64,000 bases of DNA from an uncultured Alistipes sp. (GTDB taxonomy: Bacteria; Bacteroidota; Bacteroidia; Bacteroidales; Rikenellaceae): assembly GCA_947623305.1 (NCBI GenBank), contig CANQGQ010000011.1:1-64000 (forward strand). The letters run 5' to 3'. A model generated the notes under the pieces. That model was not told where the DNA came from. It made no database searches and saw only the letters and a program-made list of their open reading frames with translations. Within the stretch, counting starts at the first letter, position 1; each line of letters starts with the position of its first letter. This document shows, piece by piece, positions 7,935-16,030 of the stretch. The position numbers were made by a program, and so were the translations under genes.

Positions 7935-9035
7935 TTAAGCTGAAATATTTTGCAGCATCCTGTATTTCAGCAAGATGAAAGATTTGTCATGTCTTCTGGT
8001 GTGGTAAATTATCGTCTTGTCGATGCCGACCTCCGCCGCGATCTTTTTCAATATGCGGTTACAGTAGGCGATGTCGGGAACCGGAAGTACGAGATTCGTT
8101 CCAGCTATCTCTCGCTTGTAACGGGCAATGATGCGTTTCGTGATACCGCACAATTTGATTTTGAAAGGCGTATCGGTCTTCTGCCGTCGTTTGACGATCC
8201 ACAAATCGCCGTCGAACGAGCGTTGAATCATCTCCTGTGTCAAACTCTTGACATCTGCATGGGCCATCCCCGTGAAACACGAAAAGACGAACATATCCCG
8301 TACCTTGCCGTAGCCGTCGAACGCGAATTTGTGGTTCATCAACGCCTGCAATTCGGATTCTATGAGGTAGCCGCGCTCTTTGGTCGTCTTTTTCGGATGA
8401 TAATCGGCGAACGGATTGCGGGAGATGATGCCGGCGTTGTGGGCCTTGGTTACGATCATCTTCAACGGCTTGGTATAGATGCAGACGCACGAGGGCGTCA
8501 GACCCTTTTCGCTGCGCAAGTAGAGGTCGTAATCGGTGATGAAGGTTTCTGTCAGCTCTTTCAGCGGAATATCCTCGCGATGCAGTTTCTCGGTAAGAAA
8601 CTCGGCTAGCCGGTTGCGCACGTTGTCGTACTTGCGGTAGGTGGATTGTGCCCGATCTATGCCGACATGCTGCTTGAAGTCGCGGTTGAATTTGTCGAAC
8701 GCCTCCAACAACGTTTCGTACTCCTCGCCCATGCCAAGATAGGCCAGCTTTACCCGCTCGGCCGTAACGTAGGCGTCGCGGTCGGCGATCTGCTGGTAAT
8801 GACGTTCTATCTGCGCGCGAATATGCTCCAATTTGCGGTTGACATCCTGTGCTTCATGGCTCTTTCCGGCGGCCTTGTTGGCTTTGGAATCCCACAGAGC
8901 GGGCGGCAACGTTACACGGCAGTTGATGAACGTGCTCTTGCCGTTCACCGTCAAACGGGCATAGACGGGGATGCGCCCCTCTTTCATGCGCTGTTTATTT
9001 ACATAGAACAGGATTTTGAATGTGCTTCTTCTCAT
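7935..9035 (-). pseudogene. Tyrosine recombinase (integrase), C-terminally truncated
   Basis: The 366-residue product begins like Bacteroidetes mobile-element integrases (MRRSTFKILFYVNKQ...GRIPVYARLTVNGK, an arm-binding domain), continues through a SAM-like core-binding domain (about residues 100-210) and enters the catalytic domain (VFSCFTGMAHADVKSL, then VKRRQKTDTPFKIKL). It reaches the HxxRH box as YHTRRH and then turns into unrelated sequence and stops. The usual downstream part, with the second histidine and the nucleophilic tyrosine (typically near LGH...YA), is missing, so it should not catalyse recombination. Full-length relatives are about 400 residues. A good promoter lies upstream of its start, so transcription may persist. 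Confidence 0.85.
7939..7971. repeat. 9-bp inverted repeat at the integrase truncation point
   Basis: GCTGAAATA at 7939-7947 and TATTTCAGC at 7963-7971 are exact inverse complements separated by 15 bp (TTTTGCAGCATCCTG). The repeat encodes the abnormal last residues of the integrase, just past the point where it stops resembling its family. It could be a recombination core or an element end. Confidence 0.4.
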
Positions 9036-9052
9036 AACGGTTTTACAGGTTG

Positions 9053-9084
9053 CAAAGTTAAGTCGTTATGAGTTCAGAATCAAT
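9053..9084 (-). promoter_or_regulatory. Promoter of the truncated integrase
   Basis: Read on the minus strand, TAACTTTG (9060-9053) matches the -7 box, and a TTG-containing -33 box (9084-9081) lies 20 bp upstream. Transcription would start near 9046, about 10 nt ahead of the integrase ATG at 9035. Confidence 0.55.
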
Positions 9085-9358
9085 ATGAAGAATTATGCAA
9101 AACAGTGAATAAGAATACGTTGCATATAAGAGCAACGATTGTTTCGCCATTCTGTTGATCAATCAATCCCGTTAACGATTTGTTAACTGAACTCTTGCAT
9201 TACAATGCTCAAAACCGCCGAATTGCACGTTGGCAAAGCAACGCAACGAAAAGCATAAGACATTATCCAACAGCATATTAACGTATCATTGCTTTGAATT
9301 GCTGCCACAATCCCGTTTTCCGCTCTGAAAGCCTGCGAGAAATTAGTCAATCGAGCAC

Positions 9359-9395
9359 AAAAAGCCTTATGTATCAGTGATATGTAAGGCTTTTT
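9359..9395. terminator. Strong symmetric hairpin, bidirectional terminator-like
   Basis: A 17-bp stem pairs AAAAAGCCTTATGTATC with GATATGTAAGGCTTTTT around a 3-nt AGT loop; only two pairs are G-T wobbles. A-run and T-run flanks let it act as an intrinsic terminator in both directions. Similar hairpins often follow tRNA genes used as integration sites, consistent with the tRNA-like stretch nearby. Confidence 0.55.
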
Positions 9396-9446
9396 CGTTT
9401 TTTGGCACCTGCAGAAAAGTGCAATCGAAAGCAAGTTTTCCAAGAC

Positions 9447-9492
9447 CAATTCGTGACCAATTGGACTCGAACTGAAAATAGGTCACGAATTG
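9447..9492. repeat. 12-bp inverted repeat, candidate attachment site with tRNA 3'-end remnant
   Basis: CAATTCGTGACC (9447-9458) and GGTCACGAATTG (9481-9492) are perfect inverse complements 22 bp apart. Between them, read on the minus strand, is GTTCGAGTCC (9473-9464), which looks like a tRNA T-arm followed by an acceptor-like GGTC. No complete tRNA fits around it. Tyrosine recombinases commonly integrate at tRNA 3' ends, so this may be an att remnant. That is inference. Confidence 0.35.
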
Positions 9493-9572
9493 TCTGTATT
9501 GCACTGTTTTTCATTACTTTGCACGGCGATAGCTCTATGCTGCATACGTTTAATCATTAAACATTTGCAGCC

Positions 9573-9753
9573 ATGTGCCGACGTACCACTTTCTCCGTGG
9601 TTTTCTTCTGCAAGAAAACCAAACTCAACAAAAAGGGCAAAGCCCCTATCTATGCCCGAATTACGACCTCGGGAAACATTACCGAAATCTACACGCAATG
9701 CCAAATCGAGCCGAAGCATTGGAGCCAGCGGTTGGAGCGATCCACACTCCGGA
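9573..9753 (+). pseudogene. N-terminal fragment of a second tyrosine integrase
   Basis: The first 60 codons read MCRRTTFSVVFFCKKTKLNKKGKAPIYARI followed by TTSGNITEIYT and IEPKHWSQ, which is the arm-type N-terminal domain of Bacteroidetes mobile-element integrases (compare the same pattern in the integrase at 7935-9035). After about 9753 the frame loses any resemblance and soon ends. The rest of the integrase is absent from the window. The fragment is joined directly to a piece of a HigA-like gene, so it is a deletion or recombination scar. Confidence 0.65.
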
Positions 9754-9931
9754 ATTCCGTTTCCTTGAAATTATCAAAGGCAAACGCGGTACGACGGCAG
9801 ATTTCGCGTGCCGTCTGGAAGCAGCGCTCGGCACGCCATCCTACATGTGGATAGGTTGGCAGGCAGAGTTCGAATTTGCAGACAGCACGGAACAATTCGT
9901 TGAATATTTTACTGTACGCAGAAATCCATAA
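9749..9931 (+). pseudogene. C-terminal fragment of a HigA-like XRE antitoxin
   Basis: In the +2 frame relative to the integrase fragment, codons up to the stop at 9929-9931 read FRFLEIIKGKRGTTADFACR, then LEAALGTPSYMWIGWQAEFE. This matches the second half of the HigA/VapI helix-turn-helix antitoxin family (sIInGkR.iTad.A.rLe.alG....W...Q). The N-terminal half and any HigB toxin are missing. The remnant cannot be expressed as an antitoxin by itself. Confidence 0.6.
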
Positions 9932-10481
9932 AATTTGTGCATCGTTGCTTTAACGGCAACTGAACACCCAACTGCTCAGGACTATTTGTCCCGAGTTTTT
10001 TTATTTTTACTTCTTTTGCGTTTTCGTTTCTTTCGCGGCTGTTCCTGCTGGCGGTCTTCGTATGCCGGCATGTCGAACAGTTCCAGTATCAAACGAACGG
10101 GCGGGCGGGAATGGATGCCGACAAATAGTGTGTGTCGATGGTCTTTACGACATGGTTATAACGGTGCGACTTGGGAGAACCCCGGCCTCGCAGAGCGAGC
10201 ACCTTTGTCGGACAAAACGCAGTTTGTCGGATAAAGGTACAGCTCGCTACCGTCTGGCGACAGGATGGAACAACATTGTGCTTCGGTGGAGTAGAAGTCG
10301 ATAATTCCGGCAGGCTCTGACTTGCAAGGGCCGTAGTTCGATCGCTATGCCCCATGCTTCGATGGGGTAGATGGACGCCACATTTTTTTGGGGAGGGGCC
10401 GAAAATCCGCTGATTTAAAATTTGGGAAACCGAAAAAAATGGTTAAATTCGCGTTGACTAATCTATAAATCTATTTTTCTG
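9932..10481. other. Gene-free region with a possible mobile-element gene tail
   Basis: I find no convincing gene in this 550-bp stretch upstream of susC. On the minus strand a frame ending at the TAG at 9984-9982 reads LILELFDMPAYEDRQQEQPR and then a run of Lys/Arg, the kind of basic tail seen in some conjugation or mobilisation proteins, but it runs into unrecognisable sequence within about 40 codons. The right part holds short homopolymers and the susC leader; no consensus -33/-7 pair was found for susC. Confidence 0.35.
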
Positions 10482-13400
10482 ATGAAAACCCTTTTCAAAT
10501 TTGTCCTAACTGTCGTGTTAGGCATCGGGCTGACCCATGCGGCACAAGCCCAGACTGTGAGGGGGGGGGTTAAAGACGCTCAAGGACAACCAGTTATAGG
10601 CGCGTCCATAACCGTCGACGGCACCTCCCTCGGTATAACTTCGGATGTGAACGGACAGTTCGAGTTGAACGTTCCGGATGCGAAAAAGGCCGTATTGACC
10701 GTGTCGTTTATCGGCTATGCGACCCAGAGCATTCCGGTCGATGGACGTACGCAGATCGACATCGTGTTGCTTGAGGACGCGCTTGCAGTCGACGATGTGG
10801 TGGTCATCGGTTACGGTACGGTGAAACGCCGCGACCTGACGGGTTCGGTAGCATCGGTTACAGGCGACAAACTGGCAGCCAACCCCGTGTCGAACATTGC
10901 CGAGGCGCTGCAAGGCCAGTTGCCGGGCGTATCGGTAACGTCGCAAGACGGCCGTCCGGGTGCTTCGATGTCCATTCGCGTTCGCGGCGGTAATTCGATT
11001 ACGCAGTCGAATGAGCCGTTGCTTATCGTCGACGGTACGCAGGTGAGCTCGATCGACGACATTCCGGCCGACAACATCGAATCGATCGACGTGCTGAAGG
11101 ATGCCGCTTCGACGGCCATCTACGGTGCACGCGGTGCCAACGGCGTAATTCTTATCACTACCAAGAGCGGCAAGAAGGAGTCGAAGACAACCGTACGCTA
11201 CAATATGTACTATCAGGTGAAGGAAAAGCCCGAGACGCTCGAAACGCTCGACGCCTACGACTACGTGCTTTACACCTGGGCGCAGGCTTACGAGACGGGC
11301 GATTCCTACGCCGACAATGTGGCCAAGTATTTCGGCCTGGGGCCGAAATACGGCAACCACCTCGAGGACTACCGCAACGTAAAGGCGCACAACTGGTCGA
11401 AGGAGGTGCTCAGCGGGTCAGGTCAGTGGAATCACGATATTTCGGTATCCGCCGGCACCGACAAGACGCAATACTACGCTTCTGTCAACTATCTGAATGA
11501 CGACGGTGCCTTGATGAAGTCCGGATTCCGCCGCTGGAACGCCAACTTCAAGATCAGCCAGAAACTCGCCAAGACGCTCACTTTCGATGCCGACCTGCGT
11601 TATGCAGACATGAAGATCGAAGGTTCCAACTTCGATCAGGCTACGTTGGCTTACCGATATCGTCCGATCGACGAACCATTCGGCGAAGATTCGGAAGGTC
11701 TCATGGGGCAGGGCGGTCAGTACGTTACGCCAGGCAAAAATTCGGTGGATGTGCTGAACAACTACACCAACCAGACCTACCGCCAGCGTCTGCGTGCCAT
11801 GGGATCTCTGACGTGGCAGGCATTCAAAGGCTTCACGGCCAGAACCGAGCTCTCGCTGAGCCGCAATTGGAGTCAGACGGAATACTGGGATGCCGGTACA
11901 ATGGCCTCGAGCAACACCTATAATAATGCACGTCTGACCAAGGGCGAAGGTTACGGGGTTCGCTGGGCGACCACGCTGAATTACGAGGTTCAGGGATTGG
12001 GTGAAAACCACAACCTCTCGTTCCTCGTCGGTAACGAGGTACTCGCTTCGAAATCGAATTCGTCGCGTTTCGATGGTTACGGTTATCCGTCGAGTTATAC
12101 GATAGACAACGTATTCGGTATGATCGATATGTTCGACAACACCGTTAAAAAGGCTACATTCACCAATTCGATCGGCACGCCGGCTCACACCCTTTCGTTC
12201 TTCGCCCGTGCAAACTACTCGCTCTACGGCAAATACCTCTTCACGGGTACGTTCCGAGCCGACGGTTCGTCGAAGTTCGGCCCGAACAATCACTGGGGTT
12301 ATTTCCCCGCCGGTGCTTTCGCCTGGCGCATCTCGGACGAAGGGTTCCTCGAAAATGCACATGACTGGCTCGACAACTTGAAGTTGCGTGTTTCGGTGGG
12401 TACTTCGGGTGCCGACAACATCGACTCCTCCCTGTGGAAGAGCTCGTGGAAGACGACGACCAACTCCGCCGGCGAGACGATTTACCAGCCCAACGACATG
12501 CGTGCCAACCCTGACCTGAAGTGGGAGACGACGATTTCGCGCAATCTCGGTGTGGACTTCAGCTTCTGGAACGGGCGTCTGTTCGGTAGTGTCGATGCTT
12601 ACTGGAACACCACGAAAGACATTCTGATGCAGGTTCCGACCGCTGCCGCAACGGGGTACACCTATCAGATGGCCAACGTGGGTCAGACCTCGAACAAAGG
12701 TGTCGAAATCGCCCTCGGCGCCGCGCTGGTCCGCAAGCAGAATTTCAACCTGAAATTCAACGCAACGTACAGCTACAACAAGAACAAAATCGACAAGATC
12801 AAGGCCGATGTCAATGCCGACACCTCGATGGGGTGGGCATCGTCGGCTATTCTGCCGAAGTTCGACTATGTGATTCGCGAAGGTCAGCCGGTAGGTCTGG
12901 TCATGGGTTTCGTGTCGCAGGGCTTCTATACGCCAGCGGACTTCGACTACGCCAATGGCGTGTACACGCTCAAACCGGGGGTACCCGATATCGACAACGC
13001 CCTGGTTTCGTATCAACGCAGCGGCGACTTCCCGACGGCTGAAGGGCAGGTCGCTTATCCGGGTATGCCGAAATATCGCGATACCGACGGCAATGGCAAG
13101 GTCGATCTGGATGACGTGGACATCATCGGTCGCATGATGCCGAACCACACCGGCGGATTCTCGCTGAGCGGCAACTGGAAGAACCTCGATTTCGCGATGA
13201 ACTTCACCTACCAGATCGGCGGCCAGGTTTACAATGCCAACGCCATGTGGAGCCTCATGGGCGACAAGGACAACCGTCTCGGTGCGAACCGGTTGCACTA
13301 CACCGCCGATGCTTATCGCATCTATGACGTACAGGCGGATGGCAATATCGGCCTCGTAACCGACCCCAACCAGCTGAATGCGATAAACGCAAACGCAAAA

Positions 13401-13709
13401 TATCCGATGGCACACTCGCAGTACGGCCCGGTTGTTTCGGACTTCATCGAGGATGCCTCGTACCTGCGTCTGCAGAATCTTACGATCGGTTACTCGCTGC
13501 CGAAGCGTTGGTTGAACAAGATCCACATCGAGAAGCTCCGCATCTACTTTACGGGGTCGAATCTCTTCTGTCTGACCGGTTACTCGGGGCTCGATCCCGA
13601 CATCAACACCAGCCCCGATGGCGTAAACGGTTTCCCGACCCCGAACTACGATTACAATGCCTATCCGAAGATGCGCACCTACACGTTCGGTCTTAATCTT
13701 ACTTTCTAA
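10482..13709 (+). CDS. susC: SusC/RagA-family TonB-dependent outer-membrane transporter
   Basis: This 1075-residue protein imports glycan fragments across the outer membrane with its SusD partner. It has a signal peptide (about residues 1-24, ending AAQAQ), a carboxypeptidase-regulatory-like domain (about 25-105), a TonB-box-like segment DDVVVIGYGTV, a plug domain with LQGQLPGV and the SusC hallmark YGARGANGVILITTKSG (about residues 215-230), then a long beta-barrel ending in MRTYTFGLNLTF with a terminal aromatic residue. Length is normal for the family. The susD gene follows 20 bp downstream. A run of nine G at codons 27-30 is unusual. Neighbouring lyase and hydrolases suggest a pectic substrate; the substrate is inference. 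Confidence 0.95.
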   Translation: MKTLFKFVLTVVLGIGLTHAAQAQTVRGGVKDAQGQPVIGASITVDGTSLGITSDVNGQFELNVPDAKKAVLTVSFIGYATQSIPVDGRTQIDIVLLEDALAVDDVVVIGYGTVKRRDLTGSVASVTGDKLAANPVSNIAEALQGQLPGVSVTSQDGRPGASMSIRVRGGNSITQSNEPLLIVDGTQVSSIDDIPADNIESIDVLKDAASTAIYGARGANGVILITTKSGKKESKTTVRYNMYYQVKEKPETLETLDAYDYVLYTWAQAYETGDSYADNVAKYFGLGPKYGNHLEDYRNVKAHNWSKEVLSGSGQWNHDISVSAGTDKTQYYASVNYLNDDGALMKSGFRRWNANFKISQKLAKTLTFDADLRYADMKIEGSNFDQATLAYRYRPIDEPFGEDSEGLMGQGGQYVTPGKNSVDVLNNYTNQTYRQRLRAMGSLTWQAFKGFTARTELSLSRNWSQTEYWDAGTMASSNTYNNARLTKGEGYGVRWATTLNYEVQGLGENHNLSFLVGNEVLASKSNSSRFDGYGYPSSYTIDNVFGMIDMFDNTVKKATFTNSIGTPAHTLSFFARANYSLYGKYLFTGTFRADGSSKFGPNNHWGYFPAGAFAWRISDEGFLENAHDWLDNLKLRVSVGTSGADNIDSSLWKSSWKTTTNSAGETIYQPNDMRANPDLKWETTISRNLGVDFSFWNGRLFGSVDAYWNTTKDILMQVPTAAATGYTYQMANVGQTSNKGVEIALGAALVRKQNFNLKFNATYSYNKNKIDKIKADVNADTSMGWASSAILPKFDYVIREGQPVGLVMGFVSQGFYTPADFDYANGVYTLKPGVPDIDNALVSYQRSGDFPTAEGQVAYPGMPKYRDTDGNGKVDLDDVDIIGRMMPNHTGGFSLSGNWKNLDFAMNFTYQIGGQVYNANAMWSLMGDKDNRLGANRLHYTADAYRIYDVQADGNIGLVTDPNQLNAINANAKYPMAHSQYGPVVSDFIEDASYLRLQNLTIGYSLPKRWLNKIHIEKLRIYFTGSNLFCLTGYSGLDPDINTSPDGVNGFPTPNYDYNAYPKMRTYTFGLNLTF
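10561..10569 (+). repeat. G9 homopolymer at the start of mature SusC
   Basis: Nine consecutive G form codons Arg27-Gly28-Gly29-Val30 immediately after the signal peptide. A gain or loss of one G would frameshift susC near its start, the arrangement seen in slipped-strand phase variation. The present length keeps the frame open. Confidence 0.8.
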
Positions 13710-13729
13710 TCAAAACGGAGGAATAAAAC

Positions 13730-15877
13730 ATGAAAAGATTAATATATAGCGCACTCTGTGCAGCGGTTTTGATTGGTGCAACGGCGTGCGAGGAATTTTT
13801 GGAGACCTCATCTCCGTCGGTTGTCGACGAAACCTTTGTCTTCTCCAATATCGAGACAGCCCGCAAAGCGCTCGACGGTGCCTACGAGGCATGGCGTCAG
13901 GTAGGCGGCAACCATGCCTTCGGCGACGGTCTTTATTATGCGGCCGACGTTGCCGGCTCGGATATCGAGCGCCACCCGGAAGCCTACACCGCACAGTTGC
14001 AGCGCCATCGACCCGAGGGTTTCTACGAGAACGGTGTCGCAGCGGGTATCTACACCTTGAACTCCTATGAAGACGACAACAAATCGTACTCGCTCTATTT
14101 GCGTGCTTTCAAGTGCATCGGTCAAGCTACGGCTGTGATCACAGCCATCGAAGATGCAGGTGAGGCGGCCAACTTCGTCAATGATCAGCCCACCGAACTG
14201 AGCCAGCTCTACGGTGAGGCCGTAACAATGCGTGCGAACTGCTATCGGGAACTGATTCGCTACTACGGCGATGTTCCTTTCGGCGATAGCGAGGGGCTGG
14301 TTTCGCGTCATGCAGTGTATGAGCAGATCCTCGCCGACCTGATCAAGGTGGAGCCGCTGATGTATCGACTGGGTGAGAATGGTATGGACAAGAGCAACTT
14401 CTCGCGTACGTTCGTACAAGGTCTGATCGGTCGCATCGCACTCGATGCAGCCGGTTATCAGACGCATCGTTCGGATATCGAGTATGTCGACAGCAAAGGC
14501 AACCCGATCAGTTTCGAGCAAAAGGGCAAACCCAATGCCAATGCAGGCAACGCATTCTACGCACGTCGCAGCGACTACCGCGATTTCTATGAGACGGCCA
14601 AAACCTACTTTAAAAAGGTGCTGGACAATCCGGGTACGGCTACGCTGCACCTGACCGATCCGCGTCAACCCGACGCAAACGGCAAGCGGGTCTACGACAA
14701 CCCCTATCAATACTTCTTCCAGCAGATGCACCAGGATTGCGTGCAGGGTTCGGAGCATTATGCCGATGAGTCGATATACGAAATCGTACAGACCTACGGC
14801 AGCGGCAACAACAGTCGTCCCTACTCGTTCGGCCGTCCGGCTGCCGGCGGTAGCCCGCGCAAGGTGAACAACGGCTATCCCTGCAAGAATTATGGTCAGG
14901 GCCGTATCAACCCGGCTTACTATTACGGTGTATTCGACCCGAACGACAAACGCCGCGACGTTTCGATGACGGTAACTGGTTCGAAAGGCAACGGTCATGA
15001 GGCGCTGATTCCACCCACGCCGGGTTCGCAGACGAATGGGGGCGGTATCTCGCTCAACAAGTGGGACGAGTGCCGTCAGGAACTGCCCAATGCGAAACAG
15101 CGTGTTTCGGGTATCAACGGCCCGTATATGCGTATGGCGGAAATTTACCTGGGTTATGCCGAGGCCTGCGCCGTAACGGGCGACGAGGCTACGGCCCGCA
15201 ACTATTTGGAAATTATCCGCAAGCGCTCGTTCCCGCAGGGCATGGACAATACCAGTGGATTCATCGCGTCGTGCGATGATCTGCTCGATGCCATCATCGA
15301 GGAGCGAGGCTTCGAGTTCGCCGGTGAGGGAGACCGCCGCTGGACGATCATCCGCACCGGCAAGGTCGCCGACAAGATCAAGCGTATCAAGGAGTTGACT
15401 GCTGCGATGATGAACGGTTTGGAGACCCAAGGCTACTATACCTTTGAGAACGGCAACACGATCAGCAACTACGTTTATACGAAGGATGTCGATGCCAAGA
15501 CGATCTATGGTTACAATCTGACGGCTGAATGCCAGGACAAAAATGATCCGGTTCTGTATCCGGGCTGGCGCGGTCAGCACGACGACTGGGCTGCTGTCGG
15601 CACGGCTGCCGGTTTTTCGATCGCCTTCACGACCTACAATCTCGCCATCAAAGGGCTCTTCAAGCACATAGATGACGCAGAAGCCGAGAGACTTCAGGAG
15701 GAAGGTTACACCGAGGTGGATTGGGGCAAGGAGTTTGTAAAGTACAGGGAGGAATACCTGGACAACGTGTTCAAAAACTACGACTATGAATCGGCTCCGG
15801 TTTACCTGTGGCCGTTTACAGTCAACACGCTGCTTTCGGGCGGTTTCACCAACGGTTATGGCTTCGCTCAGGAGTAA
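13730..15877 (+). CDS. susD: SusD/RagB-family outer-membrane lipoprotein
   Basis: This 715-residue surface lipoprotein captures glycan and closes over the SusC barrel. The N-terminus MKRLIYSALCAAVLIGATAC is a lipoprotein signal with the acylated cysteine at residue 20. The N-terminal SusD-like region shows ETARKALDGAYEAWRQVG, and the C-terminal RagB/SusD region carries GPYMRMAEIYLGYAEA and IIEERGFEFAGEGDRRWTII, both typical of the family. It is longer than the usual 500-600 residues, with extra sequence in the middle. It lies 20 bp after susC and ends just before a very strong hairpin that should separate the pair from the hydrolase gene downstream. Confidence 0.95.
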   Translation: MKRLIYSALCAAVLIGATACEEFLETSSPSVVDETFVFSNIETARKALDGAYEAWRQVGGNHAFGDGLYYAADVAGSDIERHPEAYTAQLQRHRPEGFYENGVAAGIYTLNSYEDDNKSYSLYLRAFKCIGQATAVITAIEDAGEAANFVNDQPTELSQLYGEAVTMRANCYRELIRYYGDVPFGDSEGLVSRHAVYEQILADLIKVEPLMYRLGENGMDKSNFSRTFVQGLIGRIALDAAGYQTHRSDIEYVDSKGNPISFEQKGKPNANAGNAFYARRSDYRDFYETAKTYFKKVLDNPGTATLHLTDPRQPDANGKRVYDNPYQYFFQQMHQDCVQGSEHYADESIYEIVQTYGSGNNSRPYSFGRPAAGGSPRKVNNGYPCKNYGQGRINPAYYYGVFDPNDKRRDVSMTVTGSKGNGHEALIPPTPGSQTNGGGISLNKWDECRQELPNAKQRVSGINGPYMRMAEIYLGYAEACAVTGDEATARNYLEIIRKRSFPQGMDNTSGFIASCDDLLDAIIEERGFEFAGEGDRRWTIIRTGKVADKIKRIKELTAAMMNGLETQGYYTFENGNTISNYVYTKDVDAKTIYGYNLTAECQDKNDPVLYPGWRGQHDDWAAVGTAAGFSIAFTTYNLAIKGLFKHIDDAEAERLQEEGYTEVDWGKEFVKYREEYLDNVFKNYDYESAPVYLWPFTVNTLLSGGFTNGYGFAQE

Positions 15878-15886
15878 TTGAGCTGC

Positions 15887-15940
15887 CTTCCCGAAAAAAG
15901 AGAGCCGATTCACAAGAATCGGCTCTCTTTTTTCGGGAAG
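15887..15940 (+). terminator. 25-bp perfect hairpin after susD
   Basis: Bases 15887-15911 and 15916-15940 are exact inverse complements around the loop ACAA. The core GAGAGCCGATTC is flanked by A6 and T6 tracts, so it works as an intrinsic terminator in either direction. It starts 10 bp after the susD stop and should limit read-through to the next gene. Confidence 0.85.
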
Positions 15941-16030
15941 TGCTTGCGAACAGGCAAAAAATTTCCGAGAGACGAACCCGCTCTCCGGCGGATTTTTCGT
16001 ATCTTGTTCTGAAAAAATCGCATTCGCAGT

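Larger units (their letters stand above)
9036..9572. other. Gene-free interval between two integrase remnants
   Basis: No credible gene is seen in these 537 bases; the one frame of about 88 codons on the minus strand (9183-9449) lacks any recognisable composition or motif. The stretch holds the integrase promoter, a terminator-like hairpin (9359-9395), an inverted repeat (9447-9492) and a tRNA T-arm-like stretch (9455-9474), a layout expected at the attachment site of an integrative element. Confidence 0.55.

Noticed and set aside
9183..9449. 88-codon frame on the minus strand in the integrase gap
   Set aside because: It covers the terminator-like hairpin, has no start signal and resembles nothing; chance frame.
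9455..9474. Complete tRNA gene around the T-arm-like stretch
   Set aside because: No D-arm, anticodon arm or acceptor partner could be found upstream on the minus strand, so only a remnant is proposed.
9935..10304. Overlapping short frames upstream of susC
   Set aside because: They change composition along their length and show no domain; likely decayed mobile DNA.
11418..13526. Open frame of 702 codons opposite susC
   Set aside because: It mirrors the SusC barrel coding sequence and contains no recognisable protein features.
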